Of a stretch of 64,000 bases of DNA, positions 22,949 through 34,776 are shown piece by piece. The notes beneath the pieces were generated by a model. The model saw nothing but the letters and a program-made list of their open reading frames with translations, was not told the origin of the DNA and did no database searches. The stretch's first letter is position 1; each line of letters opens with the position of its first letter. Source of the DNA: Xiphydria camelus (Eukaryota; Arthropoda; Insecta; Hymenoptera; Xiphydriidae); the NCBI GenBank assembly GCA_963678675.1, contig OY783201.1, positions 13,777,712-13,841,711 on the forward strand, given 5' to 3'. A program made the translations under genes and the position numbers.

Positions 22949-24195
22949 TAGGGTGAAAGTGGGATAGATGCCCAACCCCCTTCATCTCGAATATGGTAGC
23001 ACGATTGAGGCGATGAGGTACATATTTCTGTTGCATTAGTTTACATATTTATGAACACAGATGACGTGAAAAATTTATCCGTCAACTGTGTATTAATTGA
23101 GTAGGGAGAGCTCCCCTAGCGCCGGACCGCACCCAATACCGGATACTCTAACGATATCTTTCAAAATAAGCGTCACGAAACAAAAGTACATGTCGCACAT
23201 ATAATCCAAAAGTGTCACTATACGAAATTGTTGCCGCATGCAACAGTGACATTAAGGTTTCTCGAGCGATACAGGGGCTTTTTCCCTGCTAAAAGTTAGT
23301 CCACTGAAGTACAGTAACACTCTAAAGTATGTTCTTCGTGCGATGTGGCAATAACGTTTGACGTACAGTAGTATGTGTGTATCTGTGAGTTCAAAAATGG
23401 AGCCGAAAACATCTAGTCATGCATCTGTACGTCATGCAACGTTGCCGCATTGACTTATCAAAGGTTAAATTTATAAAGAACAATTAATAAAAAAATAACG
23501 GGCTTCTTAATGAACATGAAAATTGGTATAGATGATTTTAGTTCATTAAACTTGCTGTTCAAATAATTTCAAAATTGTTTCACTACTTTTCTCAGAAATA
23601 TCGCGGTTTGTTGGTTATAACTCATAAGAACACATGTTATTTCGTTATTCGAAAATCTTTGCAACGAGCTTCTAAGACTTGAAAATTTAACTGAATTTTT
23701 TTTTTACTTCAATCTACCGAATGCAATTATTTTCAAGCATTTCTCACTATTTTTAGTATAACGCTCGAGAAACCTTAAATCAGTAGTAACCAGTGTGCGT
23801 AGCAAGTTGAAAATACTTTTTTCATCTTATTACTACTAAAAAAAAACTATCCTTATTACTACTTTTTTCATCTTGACATAAAAATCCTAAATACTTCATC
23901 CACATAAAGCCACATTATTTCGATTTCATTTTGATTGGAAGCTTTAAAATGCTTCTCCATAAAAATTTTCGCACGTTAATATCTCATAATTAAACAGTTC
24001 TAGTTACGGAGAGTGTCAGTTGCTAGTGTCGTTATATTCACGAAGGGGAACCTTTTCTTTATATCTTGTCCTGGAAATCGATGTACGCGCTTAACGGACT
24101 ATGATTTGCAAGTAAATGCTCTTCTATTATTATTTGTTAATAAAATGATACGCCTTTTTTCGTTTTTCATATTTATGCTATCATTTAAATTACTA

Positions 24196-24383
24196 TTAGG
24201 TGTACAACTTTGCCTCCGCCGTTTTCGATTCGTGGATCGCTTCAAAAGATGACTAATTTTTTACAACGCGGGATTCCTACACTGCCCGAAAGATGGGAGA
24301 AAGTAGTGGAAATGTATAACCAGTTTTTTTACAATAATGCCTCGAATTTCGGAAAAACGGCGAAAGCAAAGTTGTACACCTAT
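24196..24383 (+). mobile_element. Internally deleted mariner element
   Basis: The ends are TTAGGTGTACAACTTTGCCTCCGCCGTTTT and the inverse AAAACGGCGAAAGCAAAGTTGTACACCTAT, flanked by TA (24194-24195 and 24384-24385). These are mariner-type termini. Almost the whole transposase is missing; what remains is its last ~50 codons next to the right end. At ~188 bp it is a MITE whose mariner origin is directly visible. Confidence 0.85.
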
Positions 24384-24386
24384 TAG
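24233..24386 (+). pseudogene. C-terminal fragment of a mariner transposase
   Basis: One frame gives W-I-A-S-K-D-D (24233-24253). After a shift of frame it continues RGIPTLPERWEKVVEMYNQF and ends with TAG at 24384-24386. The GI..LPERWEK phrase is the conserved tail of mariner-family transposases. The DNA-binding domain and the catalytic acidic triad are absent, and a stop plus frameshift separates the two pieces, so it is non-functional. It overlaps the right terminal repeat, as is usual for compact mariners. Confidence 0.8.
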
Positions 24387-25389
24387 CTTGATAGAAAATT
24401 TACTTTGAAACAACCTCATAGAGTCGACTCCTGGATTCAAGGGGCAGGTTATTTCTTAGTGCTAAATAAATTATTATTTAGCTTATTTCTCTCTGCTTGT
24501 AAATATTCTGTTTACAAATAGCGGAAAGCATTCTTGAGAGACATTACATCAACTGCTTCGACAAAAAGAAGCAGCCCGTTTGACTTTGTGCATTGTGTAC
24601 TTGAAGGATGCGGAAAAAAGAAGACTATTTAGATTCGGTTCCGCGTGCCAGAGGGGGCACACGAGGGCTAGGCTGACGTCTCAGTGTTCTGATAATTATT
24701 ATATAATTATAATATGTATCTCTCACATAAATTTTCAATTCGTCCAGTGTTAGTACGAGGTACTGGGTACCTGATTTTTAAACACTGAAAATTAAGCGTG
24801 TGTTTATTATCGTTTATCAAGACGAAATAAATTTTAAAATTGATGGGATTCACTAATTTTGTATACAGTATATAGTATACCTCTGCATGGAAAATAATAA
24901 CCATTGAGAAATCAATTATTCCATTATTCATCGAATATAATAACCTTAAGTGTTTGTCACTAGGGGAACTCTCCTGTTTATAACAGTTTCAAATGAAGAG
25001 TACAGCTCGTTGTTAATTTCAGGAGAAACTGCCTAAGCTGAAATAATGTCTGTAGGATATTCTACGAAGAAATTCGACGTGAAAGTAATTTTTGCAGATT
25101 CTAATCTTGTACGTCGGAATAATTATTCGTGGGGCAATTATCCCACCGTTAGTTTTTCGTTAGAGGATACATGCCTCACTGACGACGGAGGATAGATGCC
25201 ACTGGTATAAGTGTAGACGATTACTTGACGAAACTAGAATGAAGTATAGACTCAATATGCTTTTTTTTTAACGTAAACTAAATAAGTTAATTTTTTCAAG
25301 GTGCTCTTCTCTGTACGAAGTTATAAAATATACTACATTTTACAAAGTCACACAGGAAAACCTCAACTTTACCTTTTCAATGTACCTAC

Positions 25390-25590
25390 ACTATAAAAAA
25401 GTTGTATTTTTATATAAAGCTTTTTTTTTCCAACACATGTGTAATTAACAAAATGTCTTTATACATTGCATAACGGGGTATATTAATTTTCACAACCGAC
25501 GTATTGGATGAAAACTTTAAATACAATTACCTAGGTATATTAAGTTTAATCCAAATTTTTTTACAATGTGCGCTTACAATTTCATACAGA
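25390..25590. repeat. Dispersed AT-rich repeat, family A
   Basis: It starts CTATAAAAAAGTTGTATTTTTATATAAAGCTTTTTTTTTCCAACACATG. The inverse arm has ATTTTCACAACCGACGTATTGGATGAAAACTTTAAATACAATT and ends TTAAGTTTAATCCAAATTTTTTTACA. It is diverged but has the same architecture as the other copies. Confidence 0.65.
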
Positions 25591-26079
25591 GTATATTGCC
25601 ACTTATCACTTTTCCGAATGACCCTTCTTCCCTCCCTATTTAAAGTATTCACGGCCTACCGGTCCTCTTTTATTCCAGCGAGAGAACTGATATTCGGTGA
25701 CCGCGCCAAACCTACAACGCAGGCGTCTCGTACCCGCGCGTAGGTACCTACGTCCGTATACACGAGCGCTCCACCGCGTACCATCTTACGGTGTCCGAAG
25801 ACGATACCGGTTTACCTTACGGCTATGTTACGTAGCCCGTAGCGCAGCACGAGCGCCGAGGCAATGCGGAGCTAATCTCGCGCTGTTGTGTATATCTGTA
25901 TATATAACGCGGAGGATACCACACAGGACTACCACCGTGGCGTATCTTGATAATACGGCTCTGGCGGAGGAGCACCGAGTCCGAACTCCAGTGATCCGCA
26001 TTCGCTGCTCGCGCGGTTCTTTCACGAGACGGCATGGTGGGACGAAGGAAAAATTCGGGTTTTCCACTAATTTTTTAGA
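25591..26079. other. CpG-rich intronic block
   Basis: A 135-codon plus frame (25697-26104) is opposed by two minus frames over the same bases. None resembles a known protein, so none is called. Confidence 0.3.
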
Positions 26080-26650
26080 TTGCAAATCCAACAGGTTCGG
26101 ATAACATTATTTACCCTGTATTTTTTTTCATTTTCGGCCTTATCTAAGCTGGAAAATAACATTAAAAGATGTAGCTGTATATCATCGCGCACGAAAAAAA
26201 GTGATTTTGCAGTCTCAGTGAAACTTGGCATTGCTGAAACTTGTTGTCATCGTGACGAAAGTAGTCTAGTAGTCTAATAGTAGCAGAAATATTGGCTGGG
26301 ATAGCAAACATTTTTACTGAAAAAACGTCACTGTGATTGCAGTAACATTTGCTATTATTAGACGTATCTTCTGCTGCTACAGATAATATTTTTGTCATGA
26401 CAGCAAAAAGTTATCAGCAAAACCCTGTTTTGCTAAGACTGTAAAATTATTGTTTCCATGTGTGTGTGTGTGCTGTAGGTCTATCTCTCCCGCACTCGTT
26501 GCTTGGCATGATTGTGTTTCTTTTCCGTTCCGGTGACGTCACAATGTCGCAGACAGAAATGCACTTATAACTTTGTGAATAGTTAATCTGATATTGAATA
26601 TCTTTATAAGTTAAAAATTAAATTTAAAAGTATGAATATTTTTCTTTATG
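26080..26650 (+). repeat. Family G repeat, interrupted
   Basis: The left part CCCTGTATTTTTTTTCATTTTCGGCCTTATCTAAGCTGGAAAATAACATTAAAAGATGTAGCTG matches 8310 and 44110. The right part has GGTGACGTCACAATG, then GAAATGCACTTATAACTTTGTGAATAGTTAAT and TTAAATTTAAAAGTATGAATATTTTT. About 200 bp in between (26270-26470), rich in AGCA and GCTG phrases, looks inserted. Confidence 0.65.
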
Positions 26651-27023
26651 CAAAGACCAAATTGGCCGACTTAACGACTCGCTCAATTTTCGGTGGTATC
26701 TCGCGTGGATGTTTAGGTATCGCTCTACTTTTTAATCACGCTTCGCTGCGGCATCTTTCGCACGCAATCGTTCTTGAGACACGCGTCGACGTCATTCGAT
26801 CCTATCTGCAGGAAACATCCGAGTCCTTCGCGTTTGTACGTCGAAATCAACCCTATCGATTACATCTCGGACACCGAGCGTGCATTCGCGCGATTAGGTA
26901 GGAGAACTTCGGGGAACGAGCTTTTTTTTAAGGAAATATAACTTATAATTAATGTGTTCATTAATGCTAGAGGTACTGTAAGCGGTCAATTTGACTGGTG
27001 ATTTGTTCGAAGTGCCATTTAAT
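26651..27023. other. Intronic DNA, nothing recognised
   Basis: The 89-codon plus frame starting at 26632 begins inside the family G repeat and has no recognisable domain. No gene is called. Confidence 0.3.
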
Positions 27024-27165
27024 TATGATTATCTCGTAACCCGTGAGGTTTTGGTTCGAATAGGTGGAGTACTTTTTTGTAGATTACGTTTCAACCTACA
27101 AAAAAGTTTTATAGCAATATAGGTCAAAAGTCCATAGATAACGAGATAATTATCTGCGAAAATGA
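27024..27165. repeat. Family H inverted-repeat element, diverged
   Basis: ATTATCTCGTAACCCGTGAGGTTTTGG faces AGGTCAAAAGTCCATAGATAACGAGATAATTAT, with the usual CTACAAAAAAGT centre. Confidence 0.6.
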
Positions 27166-28310
27166 TCGTTCCACATTTCGCAACCTTTCGATAATTCTAT
27201 AGTCTCAATGGACCGTTTCTTTAAAAGTCGATCGAATGTACTTTTAACTTATTTTGCAATCAATTTCTTAAACGTTATATTCTGATGTATAATAAAAGTG
27301 GTGTACCTTCTCTGTTCATAAATTCATAAAAATATGAAAAAAGCGCACAAGAGGATGCAAAGAAGCGCGTTATAAAAATGTACAGTGACTTTTAAGATTG
27401 ACGAATCAGATGCAAACGACCCCCAACGTTATTCTCCCGCGAAGAGACGTTTTGCGCCGAGTAAGCGACGAGGGCCGCACCCCGAGAGAGATCCAAATGA
27501 CAACCTCTGCTGGTCCTATCTGCGTATCTTTCAACAAGCGCGCAACATGGAACTTAAATTGAATGAAAATCACAATTGACGAGGCATTAGCATAATGTAG
27601 CACGGATCAGTGGGTGAGGTCCCGATACTGGACGCGCGTTAGCTAAGCGCTTCGCGTTGACCCCCTCGAGATTAAACTTTCTTCCTGAACCCGCACCACG
27701 TGTAGGCATTCTCGCCTCGGCTGCATTCCGACTTTACCGTGGAGCGCGCTCCCGTGGAGGGAGGAAGGAGTCTCCGCGTCCACCCTCTCTCTTTCCTTCT
27801 CTCTCCCCCCTACCCCCCCTCTCTCTTCCGGTTTCTCTCGTTCCTGACAAACCCATCGCGTTCGGACTGTATTACACAAGGTGATTCGTAATTTTGATTC
27901 GGATTCCTCGCACAATTTGAAAATAATTCATTTATACGTAGGTAGTTGATGAATGTATTTTCAAATAGGTATAGTGGTACACCAAGAAGATAATTCGTTT
28001 GATCGAAATAAACGTGTTATTTTTAAATAATCCTAAAAACACATTTACTCGATTCTTATGAATACCAATTTGATCCAAATAATATTCACTCAAATCTATA
28101 AATTATGTCACAATTAGGTATGTGGATGTACCGTTGTGGCAATTGCACGCTAGATAGCGCCATTCTTATTGGAATACTTTGAGAGAGTGATTTGTAGATA
28201 GCTCTCACAGCTATCTGTATTCCTGTGACACACATATGTATATATCTCACCCAATAATTGCTCTAGTATTGTTATGACAGCAATATTTCGTACCTAATAG
28301 TAGCTAAATA
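27166..28310. other. Mixed intronic DNA
   Basis: CpG-rich at 27400-27880 with a CT-rich stretch (27783-27835). AT-rich after 27900, with loose similarity to CACTGAG-type elements around 27990-28110 (ACACCAAGAAGATAATTCG). No gene is seen. Confidence 0.3.
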
Positions 28311-28851
28311 CAGGGTGTTTCAAAATTCAGTATAAATATTAGAAGGGCGTATTTTTGAGATCAAAATAAGACTTTTTTTTCCTATAAATATGTGTCCTAA
28401 AATACACCCCATCCGAGCTACTGCCATCTTAATGACCATGACCGAAATTTTATGTTTCCGTTTAGAAATTTAAAAAATGAGTACGACCATTCGGTCGGAC
28501 AGACGAAAATCTAAACTTTTGTGCTCTTTGACACACCCTACCGTTTTCGAGATAATCGCCGATGAACGAACGGGGGTTTGTTTACGTAGTAAAGTTTACA
28601 CGAAGAAATCAATTATTTTAAACTGTGGTTGCAATAATTATGCATCAAATATTCTAAAAATTTGAAAGACGAGTGCTCTAATCGTTTTGTTGGCCTAAAA
28701 ATGCCACAAATCGATTTTTTAAATGAAAATTAAGATGGGTGTAGCTCGGAGGGGGTGTATTTTAGGACACATGTTTATAAGAGAAAAAAGTCTTATTTTG
28801 ATCTCAAAAATACGCCCTTCAAATATTTGTACTGAATTTTGAAACACCCTG
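28311..28851. mobile_element. MITE with ~100-bp inverted ends and TA duplication
   Basis: It begins CAGGGTGTTTCAAAATTCAGTA and its inverse at the right reads TACTGAATTTTGAAACACCCTG, with TA on both sides (28309-28310 and 28852-28853). Pairing continues through AGGGCGTATTTTTGAGATCAAAATAAGACTTTTTT and AAATACACCCC..CCGAGCTA. CAGGGTG ends with TA duplications are typical of Tc1/mariner-group MITEs. The 62-codon frame inside is not a transposase. Confidence 0.9.
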
Positions 28852-30109
28852 TATAAGCTAGTTAGAAAGTATGGCTACGACAGGTGAACAATCCGCTTTT
28901 ACAATCTATACTTTCTTCCAGTGCACTTAAAAACTTCTTACGCGTCGAACATTCATTACTGGCCAGCTGAACTAAATTCCACTTAACTCAAAAAATACTG
29001 CGTGCAGAAAAAAAAACGAAGTAGCGCAAATATTTTCAGTTTCTCACGCGGAACGCATCACCCTGTACACCTTTCGAACGAGTACAAATCCGACAACAGA
29101 ATCGCGCCGCGGATTCGCCCTGAGATAATCTTCGCGTCTCAGGCGGATGAAAAATGTGTATCCCTCGGCCGCGCGAGGCGTGGTATGTACCTACTTACGC
29201 CGAACGTACGCTCGGGTATCTGGCCGCGCGGTAATCGATGCGTCTGGCATAATTAGCTGAATATTAATACTCGGTCCCCAGCTGCGCTCGGACGTCGCTG
29301 AAAATCCGATGTCCGATTCCGAGTACGAGCAAGCGCGCGAGAGGGAGCGAGACGAAGTCAGCGCTTGTCAAGTGCGAGGGAATGAGGAGGAGAGAGAGAG
29401 ATCGCGCATACTTGCGGCGAGCGCACGTATACTCGAGAGGGAATCCTCTCGTCTCGATTCTAGGGAGGACCGGTGTGAGGTCGTTATGCGGGTGTTTATG
29501 GCTTGCGCGCGTACGATTCAGGGCTCCGGTGCCGGCCCGGAGTTTCAGATTGTGTGATAACTGGCTCCCACCGCGAGTCCCGGACCCCCCACCGTTCAAT
29601 GAGAGACATTTCTCATCATTTTCCATTCAGCCCGTCTGAGTTATACGGCCGCTACGCCTCTTCCACAATCGTTCGATTTATTATAACCGCGAACCTAATG
29701 AATTTAATTTCATATTTCACGGGCGTAAGTGGCCAACGTTTCGGGTTAACTGAAATTTACCGGTCGAAATATACATATGCAGGCGCGCTTGCTGGGCGGG
29801 AGGGAGAGGGGGGGGGGGGGAATGCCCCTTTGTCGTCCCTCGAATTGATACGACCGCGCTTCGATGATTCACCCGCGGCGACGGACTCGAGTGCTCTCGA
29901 AATCGTTTCTTTTCTTTTTTTCTTCTCTTTTAACGACTTTCCTCCCTCTCTCTCATTCGAATTTTGACCTCGACGGTATTTGTGAGTTCTTTGAACGGCT
30001 TTTTAACGTCCTTCGTGTACCTATCTCGGAGGAGTCCAAAGTCCTGGAATCGTATATTCAGTGTTCTTTCGGTCGAATTTCGCGCCCGCGGCCCATCGAA
30101 CGACTGTTA
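28852..30109. other. CpG-rich intronic block with 13-G run
   Basis: Several overlapping open frames on both strands (up to 154 codons) arise from GC-rich sequence and match no domain. A run of 13 G lies at 29808-29820, and purine repeats near 29385-29402. No gene is called. Confidence 0.3.
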
Positions 30110-30375
30110 GACACCGTAAGAAAAACTTGTATTCAATTTAATATAATATAATTGCATATAAAGCTTTAAGGACGTACTGTACCCCTACGGAAAAGTTATG
30201 TAAGTATTTCAGATATATAGAAATATGTATTTCAAATATATGTAAAAAGTATTCAAAATATATACGTTCTTTTCGCTTTTTGCAAGCGGCAAAAAATGTA
30301 TATAATTTTAATAGGTACTCCTTATAAGTGTACTAAACATTTTTTAAAATGTATTTCAAATATATATTTTTTCCG
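30110..30375. repeat. Half of a family A repeat joined to family J
   Basis: ACCGTAAGAAAAACTTGTATTCAATTTAATATAATATAATTGCATATAAAGCTTTA is the left arm of family A. It stops where a family J unit begins (GTATTTCAGATATATAG to GCGGCAAAAAATGTATATAATT). The join suggests J inserted into or replaced the second arm of A. Confidence 0.55.
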
Positions 30376-32559
30376 TGGGGAATCCAGAATGAGGCGTTTA
30401 AAATTGAACACCTTAATATCTTCTTTGACTTTGAAAATAAATACTTTAAAATGTTTCTTACAAAAATCGAAGGGTATTATGGGCCAAATTTACTGAAAGA
30501 AAGGTTTTTCCCCAAGGTCGTTTCTTTCCAAGTTATCGAGGTCATTTTTTTTTTTTTTTAATAGAACGATGTATTTTTTATTCAATGTGACCAAAGTAGC
30601 AATCAAGGTAAATTCGACAATGTACATATACCTATGACATGTGTATTTTTATTTGAGAATATGCAGAATAAAATCACTCTTAAATTATCATATATCGCTC
30701 GAATTCTTTTCAAGTGTTCGGTTTTAGTCGCTTCACCCTAAATATTGGATCAATAACTTTTCAAGATGAAGATATTAATATCTTCTTATTTGCTCTAGTG
30801 AATTTTTTCGTAAATATATAGGTACGTACTTAGCGCGAAATTTTATCGAGTTTCTTGATTTCTATAATCGCGTACCAAATAAAAACTAAATATACAAGTA
30901 GATTAAATTCGATAGATATTTTTCTCATATCGGTGAAAGTGAAAGAAGTATACGGAGGCTTTTTTTGACCCTGGTGCGCATGTATAAGAGGACTCCAAAG
31001 ATCCGGAAGCGCGCGCTTCCCTCTGTCTCCTGTCTCGAGCGACGATAATTCTTCCGCGCTTCGTGAAAACCGCGTCGCTTAAGAACAGTAGTTAAGTTAT
31101 TAAATTTATCTCCGTTCCCGGTAAAAATAGAGGCGATTTATTATTTTTTGCTGCTTAACGACGCGAGCGCGGAATATGGCCCGTGCCCCTCCTTCCGCCC
31201 CCTCGCCTATCGTCGTTTCGTATTGCCGCCAGTTGCTATGCGTATACAGCGGTCCGGCGGTTCGCCTCGTTTTTGCTACGCGCGTGGATATAGGATAACT
31301 TTATCAGATAAATTCCTGCCTTCGGATGCCGCACATCGTCGAAATTTCGGTTGGCGAAATCCGCTCGATCTTTCGCTTCACATTCCCGTCCTCGTCTTCT
31401 TCTTCCAGGAATTGGCGCGCGATTTACGTCGGTCGGTATATCCGTCCGTACGTAGGTATACTACAGCGTCGTGTGTACTTTCCACAAACGTAGGAAACTC
31501 GTGTCGCTCGTGGCGTCAAGTTGGCCCCTCAATCGTGCGGCTATACATGGCAACGAGGGCCAACCGTCTGTCGCGTCTCGTCTCGCCGCCCCATCGATCG
31601 AACGGGAGTCGCGCGAACTTCGCGGGAGAACGACGAGGCGAGATGTCGAAATGTTCTTTATACAGTCCCACCTCTCGCGAGATCCGAACTCCCGTTGTGC
31701 CCCGAGGAGTGCGTACACTCTCCCCGGGAAAACGCGCCGCGCTGCTCTTCCCGCGACCGTCGCCTCTCGCTTCGCATTTCCGGCGGCGCGGGCGCGAACG
31801 CATCGCCGCGGGCGCCGTGCGACACGGTTCGCTTCCCCCGAGCGCCTAGCCCAAAGAAATTCCACTGGGGCCGCCTGACGGGTTTATAAAGCGCGGATTC
31901 CCTCAAGTATATCAAGTCGACTTGCGCGCGCGAACCTTGACGTTAATGACATGCATTACGGGCTAATAATAGTAAAAGCGCGAAAGGTGTATAAAGTGCG
32001 CGCGGCGTAAAAATGCGCTTCTAATTAGCCGTCTCGATACGAGACGAAGAAGTTATGTACACGCAGAGGTTCGATTTCCTGCTTCACGCGGCGTTGCCGG
32101 TGCGGCTGTCGCGTTATCATCGGGACGCGAGATTAGAGTAACTATATAAGTACACGCCGAGAGCCCTCTCGATATCTCGGCGGGCCCGTCTTATTTGACG
32201 CGAGGCCGATGATGCGACAAACGCGCATATCTCGACGCTGGCAAATAGGAACATCGTATCTCAATTGTTGGCCAAAATGAGTTAACATCACCTTTCAATA
32301 TAAGAAATTCTCCCCTTTCAATTAATACCATGATTTCTAAATTATTTTTGCAAATATGTGGATTTAAAAAAAAAAGTAGTTTAATCGTATCTAATTCATA
32401 TGAAAATTTGGCATAAATGTTATCGACTTTAAACCCATTTTCTGAGAAACTGTCATTATTGAGATACCTACGATGTTCTTATTTGCGAGCGTCGATATAA
32501 CGAGTCCTCGAGGACTGGCGCGCGAGTGTGTGTTACGTATATCGGTTAAGAACCCGAGT
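30376..32559. other. Intronic DNA with a large CpG-rich block at 30950-32250
   Basis: A 233-codon plus frame (31148-31849) is the longest apart from the frame overlapping svp. It is overlapped by five others on both strands, is rich in Arg/Ser/Pro and shows no domain, so it is not called. Bases 31925-32050 are A+T and CpG mixed, with TTAATGACATGCATTACGGGCTAATAATAG and CTTCTAATTAGCCGTC, which look like transcription-factor site clusters. That is inference only. Confidence 0.35.
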
Positions 32560-33145
32560 ACAAATTTTCATCAGATTTTGAACAGATTTCGCGGATTACA
32601 GATCAGAATCTGATCTGAAATGTAACGCGATTTGCAATCTGGATCGAATCGGAAAATCCTGATCTGATATGGATATGGCAAGTTTGATATTCCAATTGAC
32701 AATGCATCTGATCCAAATCCGATCGACTTCATATCGGAATTTCTGACCAAAATGCTATCCGAATAATCAGTCGAGAATCTGATCTGGAACTCAAATTCAG
32801 ATTACATCTGATCCGAATCCGATCAACTTCGGATCAGATCTTCGGTTCAGAATTAAATCCTAGTGATCTTATCAGATCTTGGTCAGTTGTAACTGACTTC
32901 AATGTAACACAGTTTTACGGATAGGAGTCTGAACGAATACCGCGGATTATAGTTCTGAATCTGATCCGGATGTCTGATGAGAATCGGATCTGAAATATAA
33001 CGCAATTTGCAGTCTGGATCGAATCGGAAAGTCCTGATCTGATAAGGATTTGGCAGGTTGGATATTCTAATTAAGACTACATCTGATTTGAATTCTATTA
33101 GTCATTCTGGTTTGAATTTCTGAGCCAAATTCCACCCGAATCATC
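32560..33145. repeat. Tandem duplication, period ~375 bp, rich in GATC
   Basis: GCAATCTGGATCGAATCGGAAAATCCTGATCTGATATGGAT at about 32634 returns as GCAGTCTGGATCGAATCGGAAAGTCCTGATCTGATAAGGAT at about 33009. Flanking CGCGGATTA, CATCTGAT and ATTTCTGA.CCAAA keep the same order. The sequence is saturated with ATCTGATC/GATCCGAAT variants, so a shorter ancestral unit probably underlies the 375-bp one. Confidence 0.75.
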
Positions 33146-33257
33146 AGGCGTGTCATACTCGAGCAATCATCACGAAGTACGATTTAATGCTGAGTGTTAC
33201 CGTAGCAACTTTTATTGTATTGTATTTGAATCAGTCGAAACGTTGCGTCAGCTATAA

Positions 33258-33392
33258 AGCCGGGTCTTCACTGCGCGAAACTGTTTCGCGAAAAAGAGAG
33301 AATGAGTGAGAAGAGGGAGCGCGAGAAAAAGAGGGGACATGACTCGCGCAACAGTTTCGCGTAGAATTTCGCGCAGTGAAGACCCGGTTTAA
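33258..33392. repeat. MITE with CCGGGTCTTCACTGCGCGAAA ends
   Basis: AAGCCGGGTCTTCACTGCGCGAAACTGTTTCGCG is answered by CGCGCAACAGTTTCGCGTAGAATTTCGCGCAGTGAAGACCCGGTTT. The arms enclose a purine-rich loop. About 135 bp, non-coding. Confidence 0.8.
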
Positions 33393-34514
33393 GGTACTGA
33401 GAAAGAGGCGTGGTTTATTTTTCGTCGCCTAGTGGTGAAACGAGGAACTAATACGAGTAGGTCAGTTTGCGTCAGTTATTAGCTTTTCATTCCGCGTCAC
33501 TCTGAAATTATAAAAGAACATGTAAAAATGAAAGTCTCATTCAAGAAATTTGCATATTCGCTCACGTTAAACTGAGTAATTAAATGCTGGACAGCTGCAA
33601 GTAACCTTCTTGCACTGGTTTTGATTTCTATCACTAAATAGCGTAGTGAGATTCTAAAGCTTTAATATATTATCGGTTTAGCTAACGAGCCGTCAATTAT
33701 ATCACAGTGCAGCTGGTAAAAGTTATAGAAGTATCGTAGTAGTGGAGCAACTTTTTTCCAATGTACGATTTCTAAGAGTATCGAAATGAAAAATGTGAAG
33801 AATGGCGAAACTATGATAAATGTCATTATCCGACCTGTTTCAGTGCTTATAAAAAGCGAATTGAAACTTGTACCGCAGCTTTTTTATTTTGAAGACTACG
33901 TCGTCGTTATCGTCGTTGTCTATACATGCAATCAGATTGCAGTAATTTATTATATAATTTAATAATTTATTTCAATGTACCGGTAGAACGTGCACTCAGT
34001 TATTACGCCTTATCCTAAATCTGAACCTTTTCAGATGGTTACAAAGTACGAATTAAATTTGTTGCAAATTGCATAATTACATCGTTTAACCATCGATAGA
34101 GTTTCAAGATTGCGCAGAGGCGTGCATTCCCGAATAATACATAGTTTCATAGCACGCTCGGTATTAACTTTCCCGATTAGAACCCCTTTCTAATTCCGAT
34201 TCATAATTTCCTTCCAAATTCCCTAGATTTCATATCCATTTTCATTTGTAGATAAAGAATATTTAATTTTCGAACTATGATTTCTCTGATAAAGATCTTC
34301 GAATTGTTATAGATGGTTTTCGTTTTTTATGGTAAAGTATTATATTCCAGTATATAAGTCTCAAATTTTCATCTCTCGGAGTGCAAGGGACTTTCTTTAA
34401 AAATGTTTAGCAATTGAAAAAATGCTTATTTAATAAACCAATATTACATGTTTTCTTCGTTGAAAAAATCATAGATTGCAAGTTAAATATTCTTTATTCT
34501 ATTATTTAGGAATA
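33393..34514. other. AT-rich intronic DNA, nothing recognised
   Basis: No open frame, inverted repeat or known motif stands out. Confidence 0.35.
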
Positions 34515-34776
34515 CACTGACAAAAATGACGTTTTAAAATGTAGCAATCAATCCTAGCAAGTATGGGGAAAAACTTCAGGTAAGAAATATAGTGATGGAA
34601 TAGTTATGAATTCGACACTGTATAACACTTGTATTTACGTCTGTAAAAAGTAAATTTTATACATATAGTATTTAACTAAATTCATAACTACACTATCACT
34701 ACATCTTTTACCTGCAGTTTTCCCCCATACTTTCTAGGATTGATTGCTACATTTTGAAGCGTCATTTTTCTAAGCG
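34515..34776. mobile_element. Family M1 MITE, complete copy
   Basis: CACTGACAAAAATGACGTTTTAAAATGTAGCAATCAATCCTAG..AAGTATGGGG is mirrored by CCCCCATACTTTCTAGGATTGATTGCTACATTTTGAAGCGTCATTTTTCTAAGCG. Inner arms AGGTAAGAAATATAGTGATGG and CACTACATCTTTTACCTG also pair. TA precedes it, and the right duplication is altered. This copy defines the family seen at 1-239 and 55855-56844. Confidence 0.85.

Larger units (their letters stand above)
23103..24976. repeat. Inserted segment with short inverted ends, decayed
   Basis: The borders read GGGAGAGCTCCCCTAGCG and the inverse TCACTAGGGGAACTCTCCTG, a match over ~18 bp. The position inside family D marks it as an insertion. Apart from the small mariner-derived element at 24196 it has no recognisable coding remnant, so its class is unknown. 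Confidence 0.45.
22949..25195 (-). repeat. Family D element, inverted, split by a 1.9-kb insertion
   Basis: The left part TAGGGTGAAAGTGGGATAGATGCCCAACCCCC, then TATGGTAGCACGATTGAGG, and the right part GTAGGATATTCTACGAAGAAATTCGACGTGAAAGTAATTTTTGCAGATT both match the reverse complement of 53261-53776. Between them lies an insertion at 23103-24976. The far right end is lost or too diverged to define. Non-coding. Confidence 0.7.

Noticed and set aside
31148..31849. 233-codon plus-strand open frame
   Set aside because: Five other frames on both strands cover the same CpG-rich bases. The translation has no domain, and low stop-codon density explains it.
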